Position numbers and translations under genes: made by a program
Assembly: GCF_000499205.1 (NCBI RefSeq)
Contig: NZ_AWUK01000053.1
Coordinates: 1-37,263, forward strand
Direction: 5' to 3'
DNA from: Paenibacillus sp. MAEPY2
Lineage (GTDB): Bacteria > Bacillota > Bacilli > Paenibacillales > Paenibacillaceae
Length of the DNA stretch: 37,263 bases
Part shown: piece by piece, positions 8,514-17,820 of the stretch
Layout of the letters: each line of letters begins with the position of its first letter
Position numbering within the stretch: the first letter of the stretch is position 1
The notes under the pieces: generated by a model
What the model was told of the DNA's origin: nothing
The model's input: only the letters and a program-made list of their open reading frames with translations
Databases searched by the model: none

Positions 8514-9239
8514 ATGATCAGAGTTGAGGGTTTAAGCAAATCCGTTGGAGCGGATCGGGTTCCGGTTCTGCGGGATATACGATTCGATATGCAACAGGGA
8601 GAAATGATCGGTGTAGTAGGCTCAAGTGGAAGCGGAAAAAGCATGCTGCTTAAATGCCTTGCTATGATGGAAAAATGGGACAGTGGTCGATTTACGGTGG
8701 ATGGAGCCGAGATTATAAAAGAAGGTTGGTCCGGAAAACGGAAAATTAAACGGGAATGGGCATACTTGGAGCAGAATCCGCAATTGTATCCGAGACGTAC
8801 AGCTTTGAAAAATGTATTGATCGGCCGGTCTGGTCAAACTCCTTTATGGAGAATGGTAACAGGCATGGTTCGTTCCGATGATTATATGGGTGCAATGGAT
8901 TATCTGGAAGGATTGGGGTTGCTGGATAAAGCACACCAGACGGCAGAGAAGCTCAGTGGTGGCGAGAAGCAGCGTGTTGCGATTGCCAGAGCGCTTGCAC
9001 ATGGTGCAAAAGTTGTTTTGGCGGATGAACCTGTCATTGGGCTTGATCCTCATACAGCAGATACGGTGCTGGAAACGCTGCGCAAATTGTGCGAAGAGGA
9101 ACGTGCTACCGTAATTGCAGTATTGCCAATTGAAATGGCAGAGAAACATGCAACCCGCATCTGGGGTCTAGCGGAAGGCAAGATTGCTTTTGATATACGA
9201 GGACGTCGGTTGACACAGCAAGAAAAAAATATGATTTAA
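8514..9239 (+). CDS. Orphan ABC transporter ATP-binding protein
   Basis: A 241-residue ABC ATPase of the phosphonate/amino-acid importer type. It has Walker A GSSGSGKS (about 37-44), a Q-loop at LEQNPQL, the signature LSGGEKQR and Walker B VVLADEP with the catalytic glutamate. The H-loop, normally a His after the last core strand (as in VTHEM), reads VLPIEMA here, so the usual switch histidine is missing. No permease or binding protein gene is adjacent. It is the first gene of a tight run with the lipoprotein, response regulator and kinase genes. The start follows GAGGAGA. It may work with a permease encoded elsewhere, or have a regulatory role. Function unproven. Confidence 0.82.
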   Translation: MIRVEGLSKSVGADRVPVLRDIRFDMQQGEMIGVVGSSGSGKSMLLKCLAMMEKWDSGRFTVDGAEIIKEGWSGKRKIKREWAYLEQNPQLYPRRTALKNVLIGRSGQTPLWRMVTGMVRSDDYMGAMDYLEGLGLLDKAHQTAEKLSGGEKQRVAIARALAHGAKVVLADEPVIGLDPHTADTVLETLRKLCEEERATVIAVLPIEMAEKHATRIWGLAEGKIAFDIRGRRLTQQEKNMI

Positions 9240-9255
9240 ACTATTGAAAAGAGTG

Positions 9256-10584
9256 ATGAATTTGCTTAATTCACGGTGGGGGCGCCTGTTAGCGGGGGGA
9301 GCATTAACGATCCTGCTCGGTTCAGTCCTTAGCGGATGTACTGTCCTGAGTGATCCCAAGCTTCTGATGAAACAACCCATGATGTCGATGGACAAGGAGA
9401 GACTACTTACAATTGTACAGAAAGAACAACCTCCTGAAAGCCAATTAATCAGGCCCAAAGACTTGAACAATACAAGCATGATACGGGTGGCTGATTTGGA
9501 TGGGGATGGAACCCGAGAGGCCATTGTTTTCTACGAAACTCCGAGTGAGAATGTTCGGATCCATGGCATGCTTCTCGAAGAGCAGGGTGATACCTGGGTG
9601 AAAAAACTTACTTTTGATGTTCCGGGAAATACCCTGCAATCCTTTAAATTACTGGACATCACGAACGATGGAAATCCTGATATTGTTCTAGGGGTGAGCC
9701 TTGAAGCCCAGAAAGCTTTGATGGCCTATTCCTATAAAGGGGGAGCCCTTGAACAGGTGATGGGCGGTGTACCGTATAATCAGTTAATTATTGATGATTT
9801 ACAAGGGAATCCTTTGGATCTGAACGGGGACAAAAAGAATGATTTTGCTATCGTTTCGCTCAATACCAGCGGATTTGCATCCATTGCCTTATATCAATAT
9901 GATGATGGCAGTTTTAAGGAAGTGGACCGTATACAGACGGACTATACAGTAAAAGAATTTTATAATGCACTTGGAGGTCAAATTGCCAAGGATAAAGTGG
10001 GCATCGTTTTGGATGCCGAATTGGATGACCGAAGTACTTTTACGCAGATTGTGTATGTAAAAGACAACAAATTGGTGTATGCATTCAATTCCCCCGATCA
10101 AACCTATAGAGATGACAAAATTTTAAGCGGTGATTTTAATAATGATGGTATTATTGAATTTGGATTGAAGGAAACACCCAGAGGCTGGGAACATTACGTA
10201 TTTGATGCTCGAATGTGGTTCTATACTTTCTATCAGTGGAATGGTAAGGATGGCAAAGATTTCGTATCCTTCCAGTATCGTGATGATGCGAATGCATTCC
10301 ACCTTAACCTGAAAACAGATTGGTATGGAAAAGTTACAATAGACACCAAATCGGAAAAGGGAAAATATATTCGTTTCAAAATGATTGATACGGATGAAAC
10401 CGTAGGTGAAATTAAATATTTCACACTTACGAAGTGGGAACAGGAAAAAGGTAAAGGCTGGAAAGAAATTACTAAATCAAATGATCGAGTGATTGCTTAT
10501 CGTAGCGCACAATCAGCTAATAATGATGGTGGATTACTGGACAATATGTCGCATCTGAACAGAAAGGAAGAACTTAATGAGTAA
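9256..10584 (+). CDS. Lipoprotein with FG-GAP/VCBS-like repeats
   Basis: A predicted membrane-anchored extracellular lipoprotein. A signal peptide (RLLAGGALTILLGSVLSGC) ends in a lipobox with the lipid-bearing Cys at about residue 28. Mature parts contain repeated Asp-rich calcium-loop-like segments, DLDGDGTREAIVF, DITNDGNPDIVLG, DLNGDKKNDFAIV and DFNNDGIIEFGL, characteristic of FG-GAP/VCBS beta-propeller blades. About 442 residues. The ATG at 9256 was chosen; a TTG four codons upstream has no ribosome site. The gene starts 16 bases after the ABC ATPase and overlaps the response regulator by 8 bases, so co-expression is likely. An inferred role is surface sensing or binding for the adjacent two-component system; the sequence does not prove this. 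Confidence 0.82.
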   Translation: MNLLNSRWGRLLAGGALTILLGSVLSGCTVLSDPKLLMKQPMMSMDKERLLTIVQKEQPPESQLIRPKDLNNTSMIRVADLDGDGTREAIVFYETPSENVRIHGMLLEEQGDTWVKKLTFDVPGNTLQSFKLLDITNDGNPDIVLGVSLEAQKALMAYSYKGGALEQVMGGVPYNQLIIDDLQGNPLDLNGDKKNDFAIVSLNTSGFASIALYQYDDGSFKEVDRIQTDYTVKEFYNALGGQIAKDKVGIVLDAELDDRSTFTQIVYVKDNKLVYAFNSPDQTYRDDKILSGDFNNDGIIEFGLKETPRGWEHYVFDARMWFYTFYQWNGKDGKDFVSFQYRDDANAFHLNLKTDWYGKVTIDTKSEKGKYIRFKMIDTDETVGEIKYFTLTKWEQEKGKGWKEITKSNDRVIAYRSAQSANNDGGLLDNMSHLNRKEELNE

Positions 10585-11275
10585 AGTACTTATTCTTGAG
10601 GATGAAGAATCCATCCGCAGTTTTATTGTTATTAATTTGAAGAGAAACGGGTTCGAAGTGCTCGAAGCGGGAGACGGACACGAAGCGCTTCGTATTCTAC
10701 AAACCGTTCCAGATATTGACCTAGCTTTGCTGGATGTTATGGTTCCTGGCATTGACGGATTTGAAGTGTGTCGTCGCATTCGTGAAACGAATGAACGTCT
10801 AGGTATTATTTTCCTGACAGCCAAAGTGCAGGAGCAGGACAAGGTATATGCACTCTCGGTTGGAGCAGATGATCACGTAAGCAAGCCATTTAGTCCAACC
10901 GAGTTGATTGCACGCATCCAGTCCTTGTTGCGTCGGGTGAATGTTCACCGGGAGACGGCTGCCAAGGTAACGTTCCAATCGGGACCATTTTCACTGGATT
11001 TGATCTCCAAGCAATTCAAGAAGCAGAATGAATTAATTGAGTTAACACCAACCGAATTTTCCTTGATTCAATTCTTCCTGGAAAAAGAAAACACACCGCT
11101 TAGTCGAGATGTACTGCTGGATCACGTGTGGGGTAAAGAGTATATGGGTGATCCGAAAATCGTGGACGTAAACATTCGCCGCTTGCGCCAGAAAATTGAA
11201 AACAATCCTTCCGAACCTGAATACCTGCAAACTGTCTGGGGCCACGGGTACAAATGGAAGGGCCGGGATCAATGA
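10577..11275 (+). CDS. OmpR-family response regulator
   Basis: A DNA-binding response regulator of 232 residues. The receiver domain (about 1-120) has the acidic pair E8/D9/E10, phosphoacceptor D53 in LLDVMVPG, T81 and K103 in SKPF. The C-terminal winged helix (about 130-230) has the OmpR/PhoB pattern (LTPTEFSLIQFFLEKEN, then DVNIRRLRQKIE, then TVWGHGYKW). It is translationally linked on both sides: it starts inside the end of the lipoprotein gene, and its TGA overlaps the ATG of the kinase. The ribosome site is AAAGGAAG. It most likely controls genes for envelope functions and perhaps its own operon; the targets are not visible. Confidence 0.93.
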   Translation: MSKVLILEDEESIRSFIVINLKRNGFEVLEAGDGHEALRILQTVPDIDLALLDVMVPGIDGFEVCRRIRETNERLGIIFLTAKVQEQDKVYALSVGADDHVSKPFSPTELIARIQSLLRRVNVHRETAAKVTFQSGPFSLDLISKQFKKQNELIELTPTEFSLIQFFLEKENTPLSRDVLLDHVWGKEYMGDPKIVDVNIRRLRQKIENNPSEPEYLQTVWGHGYKWKGRDQ

Positions 11276-12765
11276 TCAAAAAAGGCATTACGCGGCAGAT
11301 CGTACTACATTACTTTATTGTAGTATTTCTGGCTCTGCTGTTGGTGGAATTCATATTTTTGATTGCAGTTCAGAGGTACTATTACGAGAGTATTTATAAT
11401 ACGATTAATCAGCAGATTACATCCACGAATGATTTTAAAGAAACGTTATCTCGTACGGATGAAGCTAATAATTTATCGTATTTGCTCGCAAATTTACAAT
11501 TGGGTAGTACCGAGCTGCAAATCCTTGATATGGATGGTCGAGTTTTGGCTAGTTCAACGGCTTTCGAGTCCGAACATGCCGTTCTTCAAACGAGCGATAT
11601 ATCACAGGCCATGAACGGAAGCATTGGCCGTTGGGTGGGTAGACAACCCCTTACGGGTGAGCAAGTCATGGCGGTATCCCACAAGCTAGATTTGGGTGGC
11701 GAAAATACTTATATTGTAAGGTACCTCACCTCGCTGGATATGGTTAATTCGAAGCTTCTGGTTATGGGGCTGCTAGCGGTTGCTGTAGGTGTGGCTGTAC
11801 TAGTTATTGTTTTAATTATCAGTATCGGAATGGCGAATTCGATTGTACGTCCCCTTAATAACATTACAGCCGTTTCAGCTCAAATGGCCAGGGGACGTCT
11901 GGATGTCCGAGTTAAAGGGAGTTACAAGCACGAGCTTGGCGAACTGGCGTCTACATTGAATTTTATGGCACATGAAATTGTACGCAGTAACCAGATTAAA
12001 GATGATTTTATTTCATCTATTTCGCATGAATTGCGGACACCTCTGACCAGTATCAAAGGCTGGAGTGAAACCCTGGATTCAGGCGGGTACGATCCGGATG
12101 AGACGAGAATTGGAATGAGTATTATCTCCAAAGAAACCGAGCGACTGATCGGTCTTGTTGAAGAAATGCTCGATTTCTCCAAATTGCAGCAAAATCAGAT
12201 GAAGCTTGTAAAAGGCTCAGTCAGCATTCGAGAAATTGTTCAGGAAACGATGTTGAACGTCTGGGCCAAAGCGGAACAAAAGCAAGTACATCTCAAGCTG
12301 GACACAGATGAGACACGTGCTTTTAACGTATTTGGAGACGGAAACCGGTTGAAGCAGGTCTTTCTTAATCTTGTTGATAACGCGATTAAATTTTCTCATG
12401 AAAATTCGTGGATTTTCCTTTCTGTTAAAGAAGAGAAGGGGCAGATCATAGCTGCTGTTCAGGATACCGGTATCGGAATCAGTGAAGAACATCTCATTAA
12501 AGTACGTGACCGATTCTTCCAGGTGAATCATCAGAACGGGGGAACTGGGCTGGGTCTTGCCATTACGCAGGAACTTGTGGAACTGCACGAGGGTACAATC
12601 ACAATTCAGAGTGAGCTTGGGTCGGGAACCACAGTTACCGTTTCTTTGCCAGCATTGCCTGAGGAAGAGGCTGGTATAGGTGAAGCTGCTAAGCATGACA
12701 GTGACTCCGAAGGAGTACAGGAGATACTGGACCAGCAGACAAAGTCCGATAAGGAAGGAATATAA
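11272..12765 (+). CDS. Membrane sensor histidine kinase (HAMP)
   Basis: The cognate kinase of the preceding regulator, 497 residues from the ATG that overlaps its stop codon (GGAAGGG upstream). The order is: transmembrane helix 1 (about 10-34), an extracellular sensor region of roughly 125 residues, helix 2 (about 160-185), HAMP, HisKA with H252 in SSISHELRTPLTS, then HATPase_c with N-box (FLNLVDNAIKFS), G1 (DTGIGI) and G2 (GGTGLGL). The C-terminal 40 residues are an acidic, unstructured extension. The layout resembles PhoR/WalK-type kinases but there is no PAS domain. The signal is unknown. A bidirectional terminator follows. Confidence 0.92.
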   Translation: MIKKGITRQIVLHYFIVVFLALLLVEFIFLIAVQRYYYESIYNTINQQITSTNDFKETLSRTDEANNLSYLLANLQLGSTELQILDMDGRVLASSTAFESEHAVLQTSDISQAMNGSIGRWVGRQPLTGEQVMAVSHKLDLGGENTYIVRYLTSLDMVNSKLLVMGLLAVAVGVAVLVIVLIISIGMANSIVRPLNNITAVSAQMARGRLDVRVKGSYKHELGELASTLNFMAHEIVRSNQIKDDFISSISHELRTPLTSIKGWSETLDSGGYDPDETRIGMSIISKETERLIGLVEEMLDFSKLQQNQMKLVKGSVSIREIVQETMLNVWAKAEQKQVHLKLDTDETRAFNVFGDGNRLKQVFLNLVDNAIKFSHENSWIFLSVKEEKGQIIAAVQDTGIGISEEHLIKVRDRFFQVNHQNGGTGLGLAITQELVELHEGTITIQSELGSGTTVTVSLPALPEEEAGIGEAAKHDSDSEGVQEILDQQTKSDKEGI

Positions 12766-12828
12766 TCCTTTGTTGGTAAAGTACCGGATACGTATTTGTA
12801 TTCGGAATAATGTTGGGTCTAACGCGCC

Positions 12829-12858
12829 AAAAAGGCGAGCCATTATGGCTCGCCTTTT
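12829..12858. terminator. Bidirectional terminator, kinase / glgC
   Basis: The hairpin AAAAGGCGAGCC / GGCTCGCCTTTT with a short ATTAT loop has A-runs and T-runs on both sides. It ends the convergent kinase operon and glgC. Confidence 0.9.
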
Positions 12859-12865
12859 CTTTATG

Positions 12866-14092
12866 TTATGAAGAAAGTTCACCTGTGCGCAGGCGTCCGC
12901 TTTTTTCATAAACATCTTTTAGCATACGTACCGGTTGTGTGCGTACAGCCGGTTTGGCGGAAACAATCTCATTAGGTCCGACAACCATAATTTCATCCGC
13001 TGTACCTTTGACAATGGCGCCGTCTTTGATAATAGCACCTTCACCAATAATGGCGCGTTCGATATGAACACCACGACCTACCCGTGCATTTGGCATGATC
13101 ACACTGTCTTTAACCTCAGAACCTTTACCAACTTCGGCTCCGCAGAAAATAACAGAGCGTTCAGCACGGCCATCCATGGCGCAGGATTCATGTATCATGG
13201 ATTGCAGAAGCTCAGCACGTGTATGACGCGCTTTATATGCACTCGGTTTGGTTCTCCAGTCACGAGTATACATCGGCCAGTCTTCTTTTTGCAGGCTCCA
13301 GCCTTCCTCATTGTGAAGCAGATCCATGTGCGCATCCCATAAACTTTTCACCGTACCCACGTCTTTCCAATAACCATTGAAGTTATATACGAAGAGGGGA
13401 GTGTTTTCATTCAACATTTGAGGAATTACATCTTTACCGAAGTCATGGCTGGATTCCAGATTAGCGGCATCTTCGAGCAGGTGGCGCTTCAGATATTCCC
13501 ATTTGAACATGTAAATTCCCATCGACGCCAGGTTGCTTTTCGGTTCGGCCGGTTTCTCGGCAAATTCCGTTACTCTCAGATTTTCATCAGCTGCCATAAT
13601 GCCGAAGCGGTGAGCTTCTTCCCAAGGAACTTCCATAACGGAGATGGTCGCTACCGCTTGGTTAGCTGTATGAGCTTCCAGCATTTCACGATAATTCATA
13701 TGATAAATATGGTCACCCGACAAAATTAGAACATTTTCGGGGTTTTGTTGGTCGATATAGTCGATATTTTTATAAATAGCATCCGCGGTTCCCAAGTATT
13801 CGTCATTTCCTGTATGATAAGATGGAAGTAAGGAAATTCCTGCCTCACTTGAAGTCCCATGTCCCCAAGGTTCTCCGCCACCAATGTGATCATGCAATGA
13901 ATCAGCTTGGTACTGCGTCAAAACACCTACAGTATCGATGCCTGAGTTTACGCAGTTGCTGAGGGGAAAATCGATAATCCGGTAGTGCCCGCCAAACGGT
14001 ACAGCGGGTTTTGCGATACTTGAGGTTAAAGGGGCTAATCTCTTCCCCTCTCCTCCCGCCAACAGCATAGCGATGCAATCTTTATTAAACAT
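12866..14092 (-). CDS. glgC: Glucose-1-phosphate adenylyltransferase (GlgC)
   Basis: Makes ADP-glucose from glucose-1-phosphate and ATP, the committed step of bacterial glycogen synthesis. The 408-residue protein begins with the nucleotidyltransferase fold (AMLLAGGEGKRLAPLT, then KPAVPFGGHYRIIDFPLSN). It has the catalytic-site region LILSGDHIYHMNY and EFAEKP, and ends in a left-handed beta-helix domain with hexapeptide repeats (SVIMPNARVGRGVHIERAIIGEGAIIKDGAIV). The start has a strong GGGAGGG site. It is transcribed away from glgB-glgA, unlike the glgBCDAP order of B. subtilis. No GlgD partner is nearby. Confidence 0.95.
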   Translation of the reverse strand: MFNKDCIAMLLAGGEGKRLAPLTSSIAKPAVPFGGHYRIIDFPLSNCVNSGIDTVGVLTQYQADSLHDHIGGGEPWGHGTSSEAGISLLPSYHTGNDEYLGTADAIYKNIDYIDQQNPENVLILSGDHIYHMNYREMLEAHTANQAVATISVMEVPWEEAHRFGIMAADENLRVTEFAEKPAEPKSNLASMGIYMFKWEYLKRHLLEDAANLESSHDFGKDVIPQMLNENTPLFVYNFNGYWKDVGTVKSLWDAHMDLLHNEEGWSLQKEDWPMYTRDWRTKPSAYKARHTRAELLQSMIHESCAMDGRAERSVIFCGAEVGKGSEVKDSVIMPNARVGRGVHIERAIIGEGAIIKDGAIVKGTADEIMVVGPNEIVSAKPAVRTQPVRMLKDVYEKSGRLRTGELSS

Positions 14093-14286
14093 AATCGTTT
14101 CCCTCCCAAGATATTTGTCCAGTGTAGTACATACATAAACGCAATGCGGAGCTATTGAAACGATGTATACTGTAAAAATCCTGAAAAATTACAACATTTT
14201 TTTACACACCGCATTTTTCTTTTCAACTTGGCTAGAATGGGGTAATGGTTACTGTTAAATCTATTTCTGGAGAAGAAGGTGATCTC

Positions 14287-16308
14287 TTGGCCATTCAACC
14301 GTTAGCAAATCCGGAAATTTCGCCGGAGCACATTTATTTATTTCATGAAGGAAACCTTCATCACAGTTATCGAATAATGGGCGCACAGCCTGCGTTCGAA
14401 GATGATCGTCAGGGGTACCGTTTTACTGTGTGGGCTCCGAATGCCACAGAAGTAGGCCTGGCTTTAGACCGAAATGGATGGAAAGGTGAACAGGAACCTT
14501 TATATAAGATACCCGATTCTGGATTTTGGAGTCGTTTTATTCCGGAAATCGGTGAAGGAACTTTATACAAATTCCGTATATTAACGGAAGATGGTACAGA
14601 ATTGCTTAAAGCTGATCCTTATGCTTTTCAGGCAGAAGTTCGCCCACGTACGGCATCTGTCACCAGTTCCATTGAAGGTTACAAATGGAATGATGGAGCA
14701 TGGAGACGCAAACAACGAGGCGTGTATAACAAACCTCTACATATTTATGAAATGCATGCTGGAACCTGGAAAAGGAAAGAAGACGGTTCTCTTTACAGTT
14801 ATCGTGAAATTGCGGACTTGCTTGTTCCTTATTTATTGGAGATGAAATATACCCATGTAGAGATGATGCCCCTGAGTGAACATCCTTACGACCTTTCGTG
14901 GGGATATCAGAACACAGGTTTTTATGCACCAACAAGCCGTTACGGGCAACCTAAAGATCTGATGTATCTGGTGGATACTCTACATCAGGCGGGAATAGGC
15001 GTATTGCTCGATTGGGTCCCTGCACATTTTGCCAAGGATTCTCATGGCTTGCGTCTGTTTGATGGAACCCCTTTGTATGAATATGCTGATCCACTGTTAG
15101 CAGAGAGACCAGGCTGGGGCACCCTCAGCTTTGACTACTCTAAACCCGAGATTCGTTCGTTCTTAATTTCCAATGCGCTATACTGGATGGAAATGTACCA
15201 TTTCGACGGACTCCGGGTCGATGCAGTAACTAGTATGCTCAAATTGGATTTCGAAAAGCAGTCAGGACAATACCGAACCAACAACGAAGGTGGCCTGGAA
15301 AACAAGGAAGCTGTTGCTTTTTTGCAGCAGTTGAATGAAACAGTCTTCAAGTACTTTCCATATGCACTGATGATGGCAGAAGAATCCAGTGCATGGCCGA
15401 TGGTTACGTCGCCAGTGGATCAGGGCGGGCTGGGTTTCAACTACAAATGGAACATGGGTTGGATGAATGACACGCTCGATTACATGGAATCGGATTTTCA
15501 CGAGCGTCCTTCCAAACATCATTTGCTGACATTCCCGGTCGTATACTCCTTTGCTGAAAATTACGTGCTTCCTCTGTCTCATGACGAGGTCGTTCATGGC
15601 AAAAAGTCACTCCTAGACAAGATGCCAGGAACATACGAGCAGAAATTTGCCGGCATGCGTGCCTTTATGGGGTACTTTATGACATTCCCAGGCAAAAAAC
15701 TGCTGTTTATGGGTGGAGAATTCGGCCAGTTTATCGAATGGAAAGATGAAGATCAACTGGACTGGTTTTTGCTGAACTATGACAGTCACCGTAAACTCCA
15801 CAAGTTTGAACGGGATCTGTCTGAGCTATACTTGGGCGAAAAAGCTTTGTGGGAGCTTGATCATTCCTTTGACGGTTATGAATGGATCACTCCGGATGAT
15901 CAGGACCAAAGTGTCATTTCATATGTGCGCAAAGGAAAAAAACCTGCGGATACACTCCTTGTGCTCATTAACTTTCAGCCGGTCAAGCGGGAGCGTTACC
16001 GGATTGGTGTCATGCGTCCCGGTATGTATACCGAAGTTCTGAACAGTGATCATTCCGATTACGGCGGATCAGGCATTATCAATGATATGCAGCTCACTAC
16101 AGAAAAGATTCCTTTTCATGGGCAACCACATAGTCTGGAAGTTGTTTTGCCACCGCTAAGCGTAGTTATTTTAAAAAAGAACACACGTCGGAAAACGGAT
16201 GCATTACCCCTTGAAGTTCAATCCGTCAGATCAAAAGCCAGTACAACTAAAACCAGTAAAACAAAGGATAGCACTGCAGTTAAACCCAAAAGGAGGACGA
16301 AGGCATGA
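14287..16308 (+). CDS. glgB: 1,4-alpha-glucan branching enzyme (GlgB)
   Basis: Introduces alpha-1,6 branches into glycogen. It is a GH13 enzyme with an N-terminal CBM48-type domain (GYRFTVWAPNATEVGLAL), the (beta/alpha)8 barrel and a C-terminal beta domain. The catalytic Asp is in GLRVDAV (about residue 312) and the Glu in MMAEESSAW (about 365); LSHDEVVHGKKSL gives the transition-state Asp. I chose the TTG at 14287 because GAAGGTGATC just before it is nearly a full anti-SD match, and the product then has a leader length like B. subtilis GlgB. An ATG at 14245 would add 14 residues and has a poor site. The C-terminal 35 residues are a Lys/Thr-rich tail. The stop overlaps the glgA start. Confidence 0.93.
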   Translation: MAIQPLANPEISPEHIYLFHEGNLHHSYRIMGAQPAFEDDRQGYRFTVWAPNATEVGLALDRNGWKGEQEPLYKIPDSGFWSRFIPEIGEGTLYKFRILTEDGTELLKADPYAFQAEVRPRTASVTSSIEGYKWNDGAWRRKQRGVYNKPLHIYEMHAGTWKRKEDGSLYSYREIADLLVPYLLEMKYTHVEMMPLSEHPYDLSWGYQNTGFYAPTSRYGQPKDLMYLVDTLHQAGIGVLLDWVPAHFAKDSHGLRLFDGTPLYEYADPLLAERPGWGTLSFDYSKPEIRSFLISNALYWMEMYHFDGLRVDAVTSMLKLDFEKQSGQYRTNNEGGLENKEAVAFLQQLNETVFKYFPYALMMAEESSAWPMVTSPVDQGGLGFNYKWNMGWMNDTLDYMESDFHERPSKHHLLTFPVVYSFAENYVLPLSHDEVVHGKKSLLDKMPGTYEQKFAGMRAFMGYFMTFPGKKLLFMGGEFGQFIEWKDEDQLDWFLLNYDSHRKLHKFERDLSELYLGEKALWELDHSFDGYEWITPDDQDQSVISYVRKGKKPADTLLVLINFQPVKRERYRIGVMRPGMYTEVLNSDHSDYGGSGIINDMQLTTEKIPFHGQPHSLEVVLPPLSVVILKKNTRRKTDALPLEVQSVRSKASTTKTSKTKDSTAVKPKRRTKA

Positions 16309-17747
16309 ATATTCTATTTGCTGCTGCTGAAGTACATCCATTTATTAAAACCGGAGGTCTTGCTGACGTCATTGGTGCGTTGCCACAGGCACTAAAGAAG
16401 AGTGGAGCAGATGTTCGTGTCATTTTACCCAAGTACAAAAGCATTCCAGAGGAATACAAAGAAGCAATGGAGCCTGTCATTACAACGGATGTGCCGCTTG
16501 GCTGGCGCAGACCTTATTGTGGAATAGAGATGCTGGTCCATGACGGAATTCCTGTTTATTTTGTGGACAATGAATACTATTTCGGACGGGATGGCGTGTA
16601 CGGATATATGGATGATGGCGAGCGTTTCGCCTTCTTCAATCGTGCTGTACTGGACGTGTTGCCGCAAATCGAATTCAAGCCGGATGTGCTGCACAGTCAC
16701 GATTGGCACGCAGGAATGATTCCTTTACTGCTGGAGGCTCACTACGCACATGATCCGTTTTACAGTGAGATGAGAACCGTATTTACGATACATAACCTGT
16801 TATATCAAGGTGTGTTTCCACATGATTTATTCAGTGATCTGCTTGAGCTGGACGATCGCTATTTCACGGCAGATGGGGCAGAATATTACGGTAACGTCAA
16901 TTTTCTGAAAGCTGGAGTTGTTTTCGCGGACCATGTAACGACCGTCAGCCCTACTTACGCCAAGGAAGTACAAACCTCCTATTATGGCTATGGTCTGGAT
17001 GGATTGCTCAGTTCTCTCGGGGATCGTTTCACTGGGATTGTCAACGGTATTGATACCAAGAGTTACAACCCGGCAGCGGATAACAAAATTGCAGTTAAAT
17101 ACAGAACGAGCCTGTCCAAGAAAATCGAGAACAAGATCGAACTGCAGAAGGAGTTAGGTCTGCCTGTACGTCCGGATGCCCCACTTATGGTGATGGTTAC
17201 AAGGCTGGTCGATTCCAAAGGACTGGATTTGGTCTGTCGTGTATTGGATGAATTATTATATTATGATGACATTCAATTCGCAGTATTGGGCACGGGAGAT
17301 CCGGCTTATGAGCACTGGTTCCGTGAAGCGGCTAATCGTTATCCACTGAAAATGTCTGCCCAGATTACATTCAACGATGGGTTATCCCGCCGATTCTATG
17401 CAGGCAGTGATCTGTTCCTGATGCCATCAAGGTTCGAGCCATGTGGTATTAGCCAGCTGCTAGCACTCCGTTATGGCAGCGTACCGCTTGTCCGGGAAAC
17501 AGGGGGTCTGAACGATACGGTGCAGGCATACAATGAATTCAGCGGTGAGGGGAATGGGTTCTCTTTCACCAGCTTTAACGCCCATGACATGATGAATACA
17601 ATCCGCCGTGCCGAGGCGTTTTACCGACAGCCCGAGCACTGGAAAAAGATCGTGAAAAACGCAATGAGCGGAGACTATAGCTGGAACGTCTCAGCTGAAG
17701 AGTATATGGGTATTTATCGCCGCATCACGCTTGAATCTGTGAAATAG
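16305..17747 (+). CDS. glgA: Glycogen synthase (GlgA)
   Basis: A GT5 glycosyltransferase that elongates alpha-1,4-glucan from ADP-glucose. The 480-residue protein starts with the GT5 hallmark AAAEVHPFIKTGGLADVIG (the ADP-glucose-binding KTGGL, K15). It carries HSHDWHAGMIP, TVSPTYAKEV, a VNGID switch, and the C-terminal nucleotide site with MPSRFEPCGISQL and ETGGLNDTV. The ATG overlaps the glgB stop by four bases, and AGGAGGACGAAGG lies just ahead, so the two genes are translationally coupled. A strong terminator follows immediately. Confidence 0.95.
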   Translation: MNILFAAAEVHPFIKTGGLADVIGALPQALKKSGADVRVILPKYKSIPEEYKEAMEPVITTDVPLGWRRPYCGIEMLVHDGIPVYFVDNEYYFGRDGVYGYMDDGERFAFFNRAVLDVLPQIEFKPDVLHSHDWHAGMIPLLLEAHYAHDPFYSEMRTVFTIHNLLYQGVFPHDLFSDLLELDDRYFTADGAEYYGNVNFLKAGVVFADHVTTVSPTYAKEVQTSYYGYGLDGLLSSLGDRFTGIVNGIDTKSYNPAADNKIAVKYRTSLSKKIENKIELQKELGLPVRPDAPLMVMVTRLVDSKGLDLVCRVLDELLYYDDIQFAVLGTGDPAYEHWFREAANRYPLKMSAQITFNDGLSRRFYAGSDLFLMPSRFEPCGISQLLALRYGSVPLVRETGGLNDTVQAYNEFSGEGNGFSFTSFNAHDMMNTIRRAEAFYRQPEHWKKIVKNAMSGDYSWNVSAEEYMGIYRRITLESVK

Positions 17748-17760
17748 TTTGGGACAAATG

Positions 17761-17792
17761 AGCCGCAGTATATTCGTACTGCGGCTTTTTTG
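17761..17792 (+). terminator. Intrinsic terminator after glgA
   Basis: A perfect 10-bp stem AGCCGCAGTA / TACTGCGGCT with a 6-base loop, then six T. It isolates glgB-glgA from the downstream beta-helix gene. Confidence 0.92.
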
Positions 17793-17820
17793 TATGATCA
17801 TAAGAGGAGGCGAATTTAAA

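Noticed and set aside
12217..12915. A 232-codon minus-strand frame over the kinase end and the terminator
   Set aside because: It crosses the terminator and the start of glgC's 3' end, has no motif, and runs opposite the HATPase domain.
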